Positions 1-9,524 of a DNA stretch of 64,000 nt are shown here, piece by piece (position 1 is the first letter of the stretch; every line of letters starts with the position of its first letter). This stretch comes from Sphingomonas mucosissima (GTDB lineage Bacteria; Pseudomonadota; Alphaproteobacteria; Sphingomonadales; Sphingomonadaceae): positions 62,001 through 126,000 of the forward strand of contig NZ_NBBJ01000002.1 of the NCBI RefSeq assembly GCF_002197665.1, in the 5' to 3' direction. A program made the translations under genes and the position numbers. Under the pieces are notes generated by a model that ran no database searches, had not been told where the DNA came from, and was given only the letters and a program-made list of their open reading frames with translations.

Positions 1-1
1 T

Positions 2-967
2 ACGGACATCGGCGTCGCCACGACGAACAACAGCAACACGGGCGTTCTGGTACCCGGCCGTTCGGAGCCGGTTACGCTAGGCCGCTATCGCGTGGACACA
101 GGGTTCCGCGATGCCATGGGGCTGGATGTCGTTGCCGGCCGCTGGTTCGACCCCGCCCGTCCCATGGACGACCAGACTCTCACGTTTCCCGAGACTCCTG
201 AGCAAACCCGCGCGCTTGTTGCCCGCGGGGCCAACGTCGTGATCAACGAATTCGCCGCGCGTAAACTGGGCGCCCGCACCCCGCAAGAGATCATCGGCAA
301 GACCTTTGGGCTGGGCATTTCTGCTGACAGTGGACCGATGCCGGTCACGGTGGTTGGTGTGGTGAAGGATTCGCGCTTCCGTTCGGTACGCGATCCGCTG
401 GATCCGATCGTGTTCCTCGGTACCCGCGAAGGGACGACCCACATGGTGATCCGCTACGACGGCGATCCCGCTGCGGTTCGCGCCGGTGTTGAACGGGTCT
501 GGAAACAGGCGGTCAGCGACGTGCCCTTTGAAGCGCAGTTCAGCGACGCGATCGTCGAGGATCTGTACAAGGCGGAGGAGCGCCGCGCGCAGATATTCGC
601 CGGTTTCGCGATCCTTGCCGTCGTGATCGCCTGCCTCGGCCTGTTCGGCCTTGCTGCCTTCACGGCGGAGCGGCGGACCAAGGAGATCGGCATTCGGAAG
701 GTCCTTGGCGCCCGCACGCTTGATATCGTGCGGCTGCTGGTCTGGCAGTTCAGCCGGCCTGTGCTGGTCGCCAATCTCCTCGCCTGGCCAGTCGCCTGGT
801 GGGTGATGCGTGACTGGCTGAACAGCTTCGACACCCGCATGGCGCTGACACCCGTGCCATTCCTGCTGGCGGGTGCGTTGGCGCTGACGATCGCCGTTGT
901 CACGATCGCTGGGCACGCTTTCAAGGTGGCACGGGCCAATCCGATCAAGGCGCTGCGATACGAATAA
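2..967 (+). CDS. ABC transporter permease, MacB/FtsX type (5' end outside window)
   Basis: Open from the first bases in frame 2 with no start in the window, so this is the C-terminal 321 codons of a longer protein. The visible part has a periplasmic MacB-core-like region followed by an FtsX domain: a membrane segment near nt 595-660, the family hallmark RTKEIGIRKVLGA just after it (nt 675-715), two more hydrophobic segments (nt 755-805 and 855-915), and the usual C-terminal ANPIKALRYE ending. Such permeases work with a separate ATPase in mechanotransmission or export of lipids, peptides or drugs. The partner ATPase would be upstream and is not visible. The substrate cannot be read from sequence. 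Confidence 0.85.
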   Translation, partial: TDIGVATTNNSNTGVLVPGRSEPVTLGRYRVDTGFRDAMGLDVVAGRWFDPARPMDDQTLTFPETPEQTRALVARGANVVINEFAARKLGARTPQEIIGKTFGLGISADSGPMPVTVVGVVKDSRFRSVRDPLDPIVFLGTREGTTHMVIRYDGDPAAVRAGVERVWKQAVSDVPFEAQFSDAIVEDLYKAEERRAQIFAGFAILAVVIACLGLFGLAAFTAERRTKEIGIRKVLGARTLDIVRLLVWQFSRPVLVANLLAWPVAWWVMRDWLNSFDTRMALTPVPFLLAGALALTIAVVTIAGHAFKVARANPIKALRYE

Positions 968-1048
968 GCGCGGGGGAGAAGGGCGCTGCGGGCAGTCACG
1001 CCTGAAACGGGGGTGACGAGGGCAGCGGCCGCCGCGTAAGCAGGAGGG

Positions 1049-2416
1049 ATGCGGCACCGTCTCCCCCCGTCGATCCTGCGCGAATATGATATCCGCGGCA
1101 CTGTCGGCCGAACGTTGGACGCGGCGGACGCAACGGCGATCGGGCGGGCCTTTGGATCGATTGTCCGAAGGGGCGGGGGCCGGCGGGTCGTCGTTGGCCG
1201 TGACGGCCGCCTCTCCTCGCCGACGCTTGAGGCGGCGCTGGTCGAGGGCCTGTGTGCTGCGGGCATCGATGTCGTGCGGATCGGGGTCGGCCCATCCCCC
1301 ATGCTTTACCATGCCGAGCGCCACCTCGACGTGGATGGCGGCATCCAAGTGACGGGAAGCCATAATCCGCGCGATGACAATGGCTTCAAGATGGTGCTCG
1401 GCCATCGGCCGTTCTTCGGATCAGACATCACGGCACTGGCGGCGCTTTCGGAGAAGGGCGATGTGGAGAGCGGCGCTGGGCGCGTCAGCGACGCCGAAAC
1501 GCTCATCGAGTACGTCGCCAGGCTGGTCGAGGGTGACAGCCTCGCGGCGCTGCGCATCGGCTGGGATGCGGGCAACGGTGCCGCCGGACCCGCCGTCGAG
1601 CGCCTCGTTCAGCTGCTGCCGGGTGAGCATCACCTGTTGTTCACCCAGGTGGACGGCAACTTTCCCAACCATCACCCCGATCCTACCGAAGAATCGAACC
1701 TTGCCGATTTGAAGGCGCTGGTCGCCCGGGAAAAGCTCGATTTTGGTGTGGCTTTTGACGGAGATGGCGACCGGATCGGTGCGGTCGACGGCGAAGGTCG
1801 CGTGATCGCCGGCGATCAGCTGCTTTCCATTCTCGCGGAGCCTGTCCTCCGCCAGCGGCCCGGCGCGGCGATCGTCGCGGATGTGAAGGCGAGTGCCACC
1901 TTGTTCGACCGGATCGCCGAACTGGGCGGACGGCCGATGATGTGGAAAAGTGGCCACAGCAACATCAAAACCATGATGCACGAGGTCGGTGCCCCACTCG
2001 CCGGAGAGATGAGCGGCCATATCTTTTTCGGCGAACTGGGTGGGCACGATGACGCGCTCTACGCGGCGGTGCAGCTCGTCCGGGCGATCGGCGCAAGCGG
2101 CGGCACGCTCGCGGAAATGCGCGATGCCATGCCAGCCGTGGTGGCGACGCCGGAACTGCGGTTTCCGGTCGATGAGGCGCGGCGCGAAGCCGTGGTGCAG
2201 GAGGTGCTGGAGCGGCTTGCTGCGGACGGCGCGCAGGTTGATCGTACCGACGGCGCGCGGGTGACGACACAGGACGGCTGGTGGCTGCTACGCGCGTCCA
2301 ATACGCAGGCGATGTTGACGGCCCGCGCCGAAGCGGCGGATCAGGCCGCGCTCGATCGGCTCGTCGCCGCAATCGATGCGCAACTGGCGCTAAGCGGCGT
2401 CACGCGAACGGCCTGA
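1049..2416 (+). CDS. manB: Phosphomannomutase / phosphoglucomutase
   Basis: Alpha-D-phosphohexomutase interconverting mannose-6-P and mannose-1-P (or the glucose forms). The 455-residue length is normal. Visible motifs are the phosphoserine loop TGSHNP with Ser104, the Mg-binding DGDGDR at 237-242, the sugar-specificity loop GEMSGH at 319-324, and a C-terminal phosphate-binding segment RASNTQ. GEMSGH is the form typical of bifunctional PMM/PGM (AlgC-like) enzymes. The start has a strong GCAGGAGGG ribosome site directly before ATG. It follows the ABC permease by 81 bases. A GDP-mannose-forming manC lies at 40.2 kb, so this enzyme may feed mannose-1-P to it. Confidence 0.93.
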   Translation: MRHRLPPSILREYDIRGTVGRTLDAADATAIGRAFGSIVRRGGGRRVVVGRDGRLSSPTLEAALVEGLCAAGIDVVRIGVGPSPMLYHAERHLDVDGGIQVTGSHNPRDDNGFKMVLGHRPFFGSDITALAALSEKGDVESGAGRVSDAETLIEYVARLVEGDSLAALRIGWDAGNGAAGPAVERLVQLLPGEHHLLFTQVDGNFPNHHPDPTEESNLADLKALVAREKLDFGVAFDGDGDRIGAVDGEGRVIAGDQLLSILAEPVLRQRPGAAIVADVKASATLFDRIAELGGRPMMWKSGHSNIKTMMHEVGAPLAGEMSGHIFFGELGGHDDALYAAVQLVRAIGASGGTLAEMRDAMPAVVATPELRFPVDEARREAVVQEVLERLAADGAQVDRTDGARVTTQDGWWLLRASNTQAMLTARAEAADQAALDRLVAAIDAQLALSGVTRTA

Positions 2417-2439
2417 ACCGCGGTTCGTGGGCAAGGCGC

Positions 2440-2481
2440 GGGAAGCGTCCCACCGCCTTGCACGGCGGCGGGGCGCTTCCC
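2440..2481. terminator. Bidirectional hairpin between convergent genes
   Basis: Two 18-base arms (2440-2457 and 2464-2481) pair with one G-U wobble and one mismatch around a 6-base loop. It sits in the short gap between the phosphomannomutase and the convergent VOC gene, where a shared terminator is expected. There is no strong T-run on either side. Confidence 0.6.
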
Positions 2482-2497
2482 ACGGTCTACTGTCGTA

Positions 2498-2881
2498 TCA
2501 GCCGGCCATCCGGTGCATCGCACACAGCTTGTTGCCGTCTGGATCGCGCAGATAGGCAAGGTACAGATTGCCGAATGCGGCCGACCGTACGCCCGGCGCA
2601 TCCTCGATCGGCTCGCCGCCATTCTCGACACCGGCCTTGTGCCAAGCGTCCGCCTGCTCGGGCCCCGACACGGTGAAGCCGATCGTGCCGCCGTTGGCAT
2701 GCGTCGCCGGCTCGCCGTCGATCGGCTTGGAGACCAGGAACAGACCGCCGTTATTCATGTATATCAGGCGGCCCTTGTCGTCCTCGATTGCCGGATTGCC
2801 ACCCAGCGTGCCGAACAGGGCATCGTAGAATTTACGCGAACGCGCGATGTCGTTCGATCCAACCATGACGTGGCTGAACAT
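2498..2881 (-). CDS. VOC-superfamily (glyoxalase/bleomycin-resistance fold) protein
   Basis: A 127-residue single-domain protein starting MFSHVMVGSNDIARSRKFYD, the classic first beta-alpha unit of the vicinal oxygen chelate fold, and ending with a YLRDPDGNKLCAMHR strand typical of the family. Candidate metal ligands are His4 and the acidic residues near the C-terminus, but they do not identify a reaction. Small VOC proteins act as lyases, dioxygenases, thiol transferases or drug binders. It is transcribed alone, downstream of the formaldehyde dehydrogenase on the same strand; a link to glutathione-aldehyde chemistry is possible but not shown. Confidence 0.85.
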   Translation of the reverse strand: MFSHVMVGSNDIARSRKFYDALFGTLGGNPAIEDDKGRLIYMNNGGLFLVSKPIDGEPATHANGGTIGFTVSGPEQADAWHKAGVENGGEPIEDAPGVRSAAFGNLYLAYLRDPDGNKLCAMHRMAG

Positions 2882-2985
2882 TGGTCCTCTCCCCTAATTG
2901 AGGAGGCAGTCATGCCCATCAGCCGGGGCTGAGTCGAGAGGCGGGCGCCATTTCACCCGCCGCCCCGCCATCACCCGTCAGCGGC

Positions 2986-4092
2986 TCAATACACCACCAC
3001 GCTGCGGATGCTTTCGCCCGCATGCATCAGGTCGAAACCCTTGTTGATCTCGTCGAGCGTCAGCCGGTGCGTGATCATCGGATCGATCTGAATCAGGCCG
3101 TTCATGTACCAGTCGACGATCTTGGGCACGTCGGTGCGCCCGCGTGCGCCGCCAAAGGCCGTTCCCTTCCAAACCCGACCCGTGACGAGCTGAAACGGGC
3201 GCGTCGCGATCTCTTTGCCGGCCTCTGCCACGCCGATGACGATTGACTCGCCCCAGCCGCGATGCGCGCTTTCCAGCGCCTGACGCATCACCACCGTGTT
3301 TCCAGTGCAATCAAAGGTATAGTCCCCGCCGCCGTCGGTCATCGCGACCAGATGCTGGACGATGTCGCCGACGTCCTTCGGGTTCACGAAATCGGTCATG
3401 CCGAACTTGCGGCCCCATTCCTCGCGGTCCGGGTTGATGTCTACGCCCACGATCCGCGCGGCGCCGGCGAACTTGGCGCCCTGGATAACGTTGAGGCCAA
3501 TGCCGCCCAGACCGAACACGATAACGGTCGCGCCCGGCTCCACCTTGGCCGTGTGGACAACCGCGCCCACGCCGGTCGTCACCCCGCAGCCAATGTAGCA
3601 ACTGGTATCGCACGGCGCGTCCGTACGGATCTTTGCAAGAGCGATCTCCGGCAGCACGGTGAAGTTCGAGAAGGTCGAGCAGCCCATGTAATGGAAGATC
3701 TGCTGGCCCTTGTAGCTGAAGCGGCTGGTGCCGTCCGGCATCACGCCCTTGCCCTGTGTCGCGCGGATCGCAGTGCACAGGTTCGTCTTCTGGCTGAGGC
3801 ACGACTTACACTGGCGGCATTCGGGCGTGTAGAGCGGGATGACGTGATCGTCCGGCGCCACGCTCGTCACGCCCGCGCCCACTTCGCGCACGATGCCGCA
3901 GCCCTCATGGCCGAGGATCGACGGGAAGATGCCTTCGGAGTCGAGCCCGTCCAGCGTGTAGGCATCGGTGTGGCAAATGCCCGTCGCCATGATCTCGACC
4001 AGCACCTCGCCGGCCTTCGGGCCTTCCAGGTCGAGTTCGACGATCTCCAGCGGCTTCTTCGCCTCGAACGCTACGGCGGCACGGGTCTTCAT
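2986..4092 (-). CDS. frmA: S-(hydroxymethyl)glutathione dehydrogenase / class III alcohol dehydrogenase
   Basis: Zinc- and NAD-dependent enzyme that oxidises S-hydroxymethylglutathione in formaldehyde detoxification and can also reduce S-nitrosoglutathione. The 368-residue protein starts [14 protein letters not shown] at 4092, with AAGGAGCG upstream; the frame stays open further 5' but without family sequence. Catalytic zinc ligands are Cys40 (TGICHTDAY) and His62 (GHEGCG). The structural zinc set is Cys92, Cys95, Cys98 and Cys106. The nucleotide-binding GLGGIGLN segment and the C-terminal IRSVVVY are family-typical. No frmR regulator or S-formylglutathione hydrolase gene is adjacent. Confidence 0.95.
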   Translation of the reverse strand: MKTRAAVAFEAKKPLEIVELDLEGPKAGEVLVEIMATGICHTDAYTLDGLDSEGIFPSILGHEGCGIVREVGAGVTSVAPDDHVIPLYTPECRQCKSCLSQKTNLCTAIRATQGKGVMPDGTSRFSYKGQQIFHYMGCSTFSNFTVLPEIALAKIRTDAPCDTSCYIGCGVTTGVGAVVHTAKVEPGATVIVFGLGGIGLNVIQGAKFAGAARIVGVDINPDREEWGRKFGMTDFVNPKDVGDIVQHLVAMTDGGGDYTFDCTGNTVVMRQALESAHRGWGESIVIGVAEAGKEIATRPFQLVTGRVWKGTAFGGARGRTDVPKIVDWYMNGLIQIDPMITHRLTLDEINKGFDLMHAGESIRSVVVY

Positions 4093-4177
4093 TGGGGCGC
4101 TCCTTGCTTGGGCTCGCCCGCCTTCTAGGGTGAAATCAGGGGATTTCCAGCACCTGACCGTTGCCGCGACCGAGGGG

Positions 4178-5203
4178 TTAGGCGAGCGCCACCCGCAGAA
4201 CGGCGCGCGTGCCGCGGTGCGCCGGATCATATTCGATGGTTGATTGCAGGCTCTGCGCCATCGCGCGGATCAGCTTCGTGCCAACGCCAGTGCCGCCGGG
4301 CGAGATGCCTTCGGACATGCCGATCCCATCATCTTCCACCGCCAGCAGGAACACGTCGTCCCCTTCGCGGTGCAACGCGATGCGCACCTCGCCGCTGCCG
4401 CTGGGATAGGCATATTTGCAGGCGTTGCTGACCAGCTCGGTTACGATCACGCCCAGCGACACCGCCCGGTCGGTCGGCAGCCGGATCGGATCGGCCGCGA
4501 GCCTGAGCGCGCGCGGGCGATCGATGGTGGACCAGGTTTCCGCCAGCTCATCGACCAGCGTGCTCAGATATTCGCGCATGTCGACGTGCTCGACATCGCC
4601 GCCAGTGTAGAGCCGGCGGTGCACCTGCGCGATTGCGCTGATCCGGCGTTGTGTATCCTCCAGCGCCGCGCGGGCGGCCGGATCGCTGAGTGCGCCGGCC
4701 TGCAGCCGCACCATCGCGGACACAAGTTGGAGCGAATTGGCCACGCGATGATTGACCTCGGCCAGCAGCGCTTCGAGCCGAGCATTGGAGACGCGCAGCG
4801 ATTCCTCCGCAGCGGCTTTCTGCTTTTCCAGCTGAGCGTGCGAGACAACGGTGCGGAACGATGCATCGAGCAGGTCGAAGAAATCGTCGCCAACCGATTT
4901 CACCACATAATCGGACGCACCCGCGCGCAGCGCCGCGACCGCGACGCGCTGCTCTTCGGAGCCGGTTACATAGACGACGCTGGGGGGATCGGGCAGCTCG
5001 CGAAGGCGCGCCAGCGTCTCCAGCCCGTCGATGCCGGGCATATAATGATCAACGGCGACGAGATTGAAATGTTGTTCGGCGGCGATGCGCACCCCGAGTT
5101 CGCCGCCATCAGCCGTGGTCACATCCCAGCCGCGACGGGCAAGCGCGCGCGAGGCCAGGCGGCGGATGCCCTCGTCATCATCGATGTAGAGAATGCGATC
5201 CAT
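4178..5203 (-). CDS. Response-regulator/histidine-kinase fusion (REC - HisKA_2 - HATPase)
   Basis: A 341-residue cytoplasmic protein. Residues 1-120 are a receiver domain with acidic pocket Asp8-10, phospho-acceptor Asp52 and Lys102. A short helix leads to a HisKA_2-type dimerisation domain with the phospho-histidine at His152 in [11 protein letters not shown]. An HWE/HisKA_2-like ATPase domain follows, with [10 protein letters not shown] as N-box and DDGIGM and GGTGVGTKL as G-boxes. There is no membrane segment. It lies 139 bases downstream of a kinase-regulator pair on the same strand, so it may take a phosphoryl group on its receiver and tune its own kinase output. HisKA_2 kinases often feed the alphaproteobacterial general stress response; the target is not in this window. 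Confidence 0.88.
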   Translation of the reverse strand: MDRILYIDDDEGIRRLASRALARRGWDVTTADGGELGVRIAAEQHFNLVAVDHYMPGIDGLETLARLRELPDPPSVVYVTGSEEQRVAVAALRAGASDYVVKSVGDDFFDLLDASFRTVVSHAQLEKQKAAAEESLRVSNARLEALLAEVNHRVANSLQLVSAMVRLQAGALSDPAARAALEDTQRRISAIAQVHRRLYTGGDVEHVDMREYLSTLVDELAETWSTIDRPRALRLAADPIRLPTDRAVSLGVIVTELVSNACKYAYPSGSGEVRIALHREGDDVFLLAVEDDGIGMSEGISPGGTGVGTKLIRAMAQSLQSTIEYDPAHRGTRAVLRVALA

Positions 5204-5342
5204 CAGGCGAGCGCATCCGCGTCGCCGCAGGCGCTGGCCCGGCGAGCGCGCAGGGCTGCGAAGATCGCCGAGCGCACGCAGCCGTCCGCATCGCCGCTGC
5301 GAGGCGGCTGACGATGGGAGGCGAAAAGGCGCGCGCCGTGCG

Positions 5343-5786
5343 TCATTCCTCGATGTCGGGAACTTGGATCACCGACAGGAACAGGCCAAGCTGCCGGATC
5401 GCCTGGGCGAAGCTTTCGTAGTTCACAGGCTTGGTGATGTAGACGTTGGCGCCCAGATCGTAGCAGCGCTGGATCTCGCGGCTGTCGTCGGTGGTGGTCA
5501 GCACCACGACCGGCGTGCGCTTCACCGGCCCATCGGACTGTTTGATCTTTGCCAGGATATCCGTCCCGCTCATGTCGGGAAGGTTGAGATCCAGCAGCAC
5601 CAGCGCCGGGCCATTCAGCATCGGCCCATCGGGCGCGTTGAAGAGATAGTCGAGCGCGCTCGTCCCATCCAGGAAATGCTTGATGTCGTTGAGAATGCCC
5701 GCGCGGCGGATGTTCTTCTCGATCAGCCGGGCGTGGCCTTCGTCATCCTCGATCATCACGATGCTGACGGATTGGTGTGCGTTCAT
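5343..5786 (-). CDS. Single-domain response regulator (CheY-like, Rcp1 type)
   Basis: A 147-residue receiver domain with no output domain. The acidic pair is Glu13-Asp14, the phospho-acceptor is Asp66 in [11 protein letters not shown], the switch Thr lies in VVVLTTTDD, and the conserved lysine is Lys119 in YITKPVN. The sequence between them ([14 protein letters not shown]) resembles Rcp1-type regulators paired with phytochrome-like kinases. Its ATG is one base after the stop of the upstream CHASE3 kinase, so the two are translationally coupled and almost certainly cognate. With no DNA-binding part, it is likely an intermediate in a phosphorelay. Confidence 0.92.
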   Translation of the reverse strand: MNAHQSVSIVMIEDDEGHARLIEKNIRRAGILNDIKHFLDGTSALDYLFNAPDGPMLNGPALVLLDLNLPDMSGTDILAKIKQSDGPVKRTPVVVLTTTDDSREIQRCYDLGANVYITKPVNYESFAQAIRQLGLFLSVIQVPDIEE

Positions 5787-5787
5787 C

Positions 5788-7299
5788 TCAAGATTTTTCC
5801 TGAAGGCTCAGCGTCGACGGCAGCGATAGGCGGAAGGTTGCGCCTTCGCCAAGTGCCGAGCGCAAGGTAATTGTGCCGCCCAGGCGATAGGCGAGGGCGC
5901 GCACATGAGCGAGGCCGATCCCCTCGCCGGGCTGGTCCTGTGTGCCCGAACGGCGAAACAGGTCAAACACACGCTCATGATCTCGCGGATCGATGCCGCG
6001 ACCATTATCCGAAACTTCAATCCAGACGCGGTCGCCCCCTGCGGCGCCGCTAACCTGCACTTCGACCGGGCGGTCGGGATGGCGGTATTTAACCGCATTC
6101 TCGATCAGATTGGACAGGATCTGTTCGATCGCCACACGGTCGCTGACAAGCGCCGGGAGGTTGCCGACCACATCAATCCGGGCGCCGGTTTCGTCGAGCC
6201 TATGAGCCATGGAGTCACGGATCTGGCTCACCATGCGCATCAGATCGAGCGTCTCAGGGGCAAGCACACGCCGTCCCTGGCGAGACAGCGCGAGGATCGC
6301 GTTGATCAGCCGGTCCATCTTCTGCGTGGAGGTGCGGATGAAGCCGATTGCCTCCGGTAAATCTTCCTGTGCGGCAAGGCGGGCGTCATCGGTCAGAATG
6401 TCCGGTGCGTCCTGCTCCGCCTGCTCCACCAACTCACGCAGCGTCGCGGTTGCGGCTTCCAGTTCCGCGGTGAAGCCCATCACGTTCACCAGCGGCGAGC
6501 GGAGATCATGGCTGACGATATAGGCAAATCGCTGGATTTCGTCGTTGGCCCGCGACAGATCCGACGTGCGATCCACCACGATCGCTTCCAAGCTTTCGTT
6601 CAATTGCTGCAACTGCTCGCGCGATTGCGCCAGATCCCCCGTGTAACGCACCACTACCAGCAGCGCCGAAATTGCCACGGCGGCCAGCAGCAGCCCGGCA
6701 ACTACGAGCACAGTGTAGAACAGGCTGATGCTGCGTTCCTGTTGCGCATCGCGAATGGCCAGCAATGCGCGCTCTTCACGAGTCATCTGATCGAAAACGG
6801 CGCGAACCTCGCGAAATCGCGCGCTGCTCATCTCCGTTTGGAACAGCTCTCTCGCTTCGCCTACCTTGCCTGCGACGATCAACTCAACCGATTGCCCCCG
6901 CAGCGTCTGCAATTCCCGGAGATGTTGCTCCAGCTTGCGGATGTGCGCCTGCTGCCGCGGATTGTCGTACGTCAGCTGCCGCAGCTTCTTTTCGGCACGC
7001 GGCAGCGCCTTTGCCGCATCGTTATAAGCCTCAAGAAAGCGCGGTGTGCCGGGCGACAGGAGGTATCCGCGACGGGCCGTCTCGCCCTGTTCGATCAGGC
7101 GCCGGGTATCCGCAATCGCGAGTTCGACCTCGTACGTGTGGGACACGGCCTGGCTGTGTTTCGCCAGTTCGCCAGTCACCCATGCGGCGGCAAAGCCGGC
7201 GGCGAGCAGCGCGAGAAAGCCGACGGCCATGAAGGCGATCAGCACGCGCCCGATCCTGCCTTCGCCTGCAGCGAAGCTTTGCCCCTGTTCCCCGGCCAT
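5788..7299 (-). CDS. CHASE3-domain sensor histidine kinase
   Basis: A 503-residue inner-membrane kinase. Membrane segments are at about 17-40 and 191-217, bracketing a periplasmic, mostly helical CHASE3 sensor with the family signature QGETARRGYLLSP. A short coiled coil leads to HisKA with phospho-acceptor His264 (SHDLRSPL) and a HATPase domain with NLIENAVKY (N-box), DNGRGI (G1) and GEGIGLAHVRAL (G2). CHASE3 ligands are unknown in most systems. It is the first gene of the minus-strand signalling group: kinase, single-domain regulator, then a receiver-kinase fusion. Confidence 0.93.
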   Translation of the reverse strand: MAGEQGQSFAAGEGRIGRVLIAFMAVGFLALLAAGFAAAWVTGELAKHSQAVSHTYEVELAIADTRRLIEQGETARRGYLLSPGTPRFLEAYNDAAKALPRAEKKLRQLTYDNPRQQAHIRKLEQHLRELQTLRGQSVELIVAGKVGEARELFQTEMSSARFREVRAVFDQMTREERALLAIRDAQQERSISLFYTVLVVAGLLLAAVAISALLVVVRYTGDLAQSREQLQQLNESLEAIVVDRTSDLSRANDEIQRFAYIVSHDLRSPLVNVMGFTAELEAATATLRELVEQAEQDAPDILTDDARLAAQEDLPEAIGFIRTSTQKMDRLINAILALSRQGRRVLAPETLDLMRMVSQIRDSMAHRLDETGARIDVVGNLPALVSDRVAIEQILSNLIENAVKYRHPDRPVEVQVSGAAGGDRVWIEVSDNGRGIDPRDHERVFDLFRRSGTQDQPGEGIGLAHVRALAYRLGGTITLRSALGEGATFRLSLPSTLSLQEKS

Positions 7300-7357
7300 C
7301 GGCCAACCGTCTAGAAGCGGTTTGGCGAAAACGCCAGAGGTGCTGCCATGCCCTTGT

Positions 7358-8125
7358 TTACAGGAGCAGTTCCTGCGCGCTCATACGCCCGACCAGCCCG
7401 CCACCCTTGCGGCGTGCGAGTTCCGTCTCGGCGGTAAAGCGCACGTCGGGATCGCGATCGGTCAGGAACTTGACCAGGCTCTCCTCCTCGATCTCGTTCC
7501 ACGGCTTGCCGCGATCAACGCCAAAGCGAACGCGCGGCAGCAGCGCGGGAATGTTCGACCATTCGATCAGCTGCGCCACGCTTGCTTCGTTGAGCTGGTC
7601 CCGCAGATGATGGGCGGTGACATAGGCGTCCGGAAAGGCGCGATGCGCCGGCAGCCCGCGCTCGTGATCCAGCCCGTCGGGCTTGCGCCAATATCGCAGT
7701 ACCTGGTTGGAGAAGCTGGGTGAATCGGGCCACAGTCGCAGCGCGCACTTCCAGGTGCAGATCCACTGCGCACCGTGGGTCATGGCAGAGGTGCAGAACT
7801 GCTGCTCGAAATCGGCGCGGTGGGCGGCGAGCGCCACGCGGCGCGGATAGGGATCCAGCACGGCGCGTGCCACGTCATGCCACCAGGGGGCGTCGGCCAC
7901 GTCTTCGTCCCGGATGTGGTGGATCGCCTGGGTAACCGGCGGCATCGAGCGGCCCGGATTGACCAGCCGGTTGCCGCCCTCGCCGTACAATTCCCAGCGC
8001 CCATCGGCCCCAAGCGCGACATCCTGCCACCCGATTTCGCACACGCCATGCTGGGGCGGGGCATTGCCGGTGGTCTCGAGATCGATGACGCGGATGATGC
8101 TTGGTTGGCGACGCATGGGTCTCAT
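7358..8125 (-). CDS. 3'-5' exonuclease of the DEDD/DnaQ family
   Basis: A 255-residue protein with the three exonuclease motifs in order: ExoI VIDLETTG with Asp15 and Glu17, ExoII AHRADFEQQF, and ExoIII HRAFPDAYVTAHHL, whose His and Asp fit the DEDDh subclass. Residues after about 190 form a C-terminal extension rich in Arg and Asp that I cannot assign. It is not a polymerase subunit by length or context, so a stand-alone nuclease in repair or RNA processing is likely. ATG at 8125 gives the longest frame; a second Met nine bases later is equally possible. Confidence 0.85.
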   Translation of the reverse strand: MRPMRRQPSIIRVIDLETTGNAPPQHGVCEIGWQDVALGADGRWELYGEGGNRLVNPGRSMPPVTQAIHHIRDEDVADAPWWHDVARAVLDPYPRRVALAAHRADFEQQFCTSAMTHGAQWICTWKCALRLWPDSPSFSNQVLRYWRKPDGLDHERGLPAHRAFPDAYVTAHHLRDQLNEASVAQLIEWSNIPALLPRVRFGVDRGKPWNEIEEESLVKFLTDRDPDVRFTAETELARRKGGGLVGRMSAQELLL

Positions 8126-8209
8126 GTGGGGGTTGGCGGCGGCGCTGTCATCCGCTCCGCTGAAAGTTCCCTCGCCGCCCCCGGGCGGGGCGATGCCCGC
8201 CGCCGTGAT

Positions 8210-9496
8210 TCAGGCGGGTGCTATCACGGACAGCAGATCATCGACATTGCCGACGGCAAAGGCGCTAAATTCGTCACCAATCGCATACGGCAGCAGGATA
8301 CGCCGCCCGTGAACAAGCGCGCCGCAGCTATAGGTCACGTTGGGCACATAGCCGCCCCGCTGCTCCGCGCTGGGGAACAACAAGGGAGAGGGGGTGCGTG
8401 CCAGCACCTTTGAGGGGTCTTCCTTGTTGAGCAGGCAAGCCCCCACGCAATAGCCGCGAACGAGGCCGACGCCATGCGTGAAGACCAGCCATCCCTCGTC
8501 AATCTCGGTCGGGGAGCCGCAATTGCCCATCTGGACGAACTCCCACGGGTATTTCGGCCCCAGGATGCGTTCGCCCGTGTCCCAATGCTCCAGCCGATCG
8601 GACCGAAGCAGCCAGATGTTCTCATTATCCTGCCGGCCCAGCATCACGAACTGACCGGCGATCTTGCGCGGAAACAGGGCCATGCCCTTGTATGGCGCCA
8701 TGGCGCCCGTGAGCGCGCGCATCTCCACCGTGCGCAGGTCAACGCCGCGCAACATCTCTTGCCGGGCGTTGACGCCGTCGAACGCGGTATAGGTTCCGAT
8801 CACGCTGTGGCTGCCGTCCTCCTCGGCGAACTGCACCAGCCGCAGATCCTCGATGCCCGACCGCTGGCTGGGCAGCACCGGAAACAGCACCGTCTCCGAT
8901 ACGTCGTCGCTCTCGTCGCACAGCAGCCGGATCCATTCGCCGTTCTTCGCCTCGATGCGCGGCGGCACGCCTTGTTCGCTCGCTGGGTGAACGACGACCT
9001 GATCGTGCCCGTCCCATGTTCCGGTCCGGAAGGTCACGGAGGAGACATGCCCTTCGCCGATCCCGCGCAGGGAAAGAAGAAAGGCGATCGACCCATCGGT
9101 GTTCTCTGCCCCCGGCATCGGAATGATGCTGGGGTTGAACAGCGCAGCCGCTTCGAACGCATATTCCTGGCTGAAATAGGCGCCCAGCAGCAGGCGATCG
9201 GTTTCGCTCAGGTCGGCGGGTAGCTGAAGATCCTTTGCCACATCGTCGAAGCGGCGCAGAAAGGTGGCGTCCGCATTGGGGTGGCGTTCGTGCATCGGCA
9301 CTTCGATCAGGCGGCGCATGCGTTCCCGCATCGCCGTGTCGAGCGACAGCAGCCGATCCGCCACTTGTTGCATGCGCGTTGGCCGGTCTTTCCCGAATGG
9401 CTCGGGATAGCCGAAGCTGAACGGGCGGATCACGGTTCGGGACGGGTCCGGTTTCAACTCGATTGGTAACGTTCTGAACACGTCCGCTGCGTTCAT
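8210..9496 (-). CDS. GH130-family glycosidase/phosphorylase, copy 1
   Basis: A 428-residue protein of the five-bladed beta-propeller GH130 (PH1107-related) type. Recognisable features are the blade motif SLRGIGEGHVSSVTFR, GNCGSPTEIDEGWLVFTHGVG near the C-terminal third, and YVPNVTYSCGALVHG. GH130 members with known activity are mostly beta-mannoside phosphorylases using inorganic phosphate, or beta-1,2-mannosidases; substrate cannot be read here. No signal peptide, so it acts in the cytoplasm, which favours phosphorolysis. It is collinear with the second GH130 at 35.8 kb but has lower similarity at both ends. It follows an MscS gene by 28 bases on the same strand. Confidence 0.88.
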   Translation of the reverse strand: MNAADVFRTLPIELKPDPSRTVIRPFSFGYPEPFGKDRPTRMQQVADRLLSLDTAMRERMRRLIEVPMHERHPNADATFLRRFDDVAKDLQLPADLSETDRLLLGAYFSQEYAFEAAALFNPSIIPMPGAENTDGSIAFLLSLRGIGEGHVSSVTFRTGTWDGHDQVVVHPASEQGVPPRIEAKNGEWIRLLCDESDDVSETVLFPVLPSQRSGIEDLRLVQFAEEDGSHSVIGTYTAFDGVNARQEMLRGVDLRTVEMRALTGAMAPYKGMALFPRKIAGQFVMLGRQDNENIWLLRSDRLEHWDTGERILGPKYPWEFVQMGNCGSPTEIDEGWLVFTHGVGLVRGYCVGACLLNKEDPSKVLARTPSPLLFPSAEQRGGYVPNVTYSCGALVHGRRILLPYAIGDEFSAFAVGNVDDLLSVIAPA

Positions 9497-9524
9497 GGTC
9501 TGGGCCCTTGCAGTAAAAAGGAGG

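Noticed and set aside
2911..2932. Six-codon ORF after AGGAGG between the VOC and formaldehyde dehydrogenase genes
   Set aside because: The AGGAGG on the plus strand looks like a ribosome site, but the peptide is only six residues and lies antisense to the leader of the VOC gene; nothing supports expression.
7030..7500. Possible small genes around the CHASE3 kinase start on either strand
   Set aside because: Only out-of-frame Arg-rich translations without ribosome sites, all overlapping the kinase or exonuclease.
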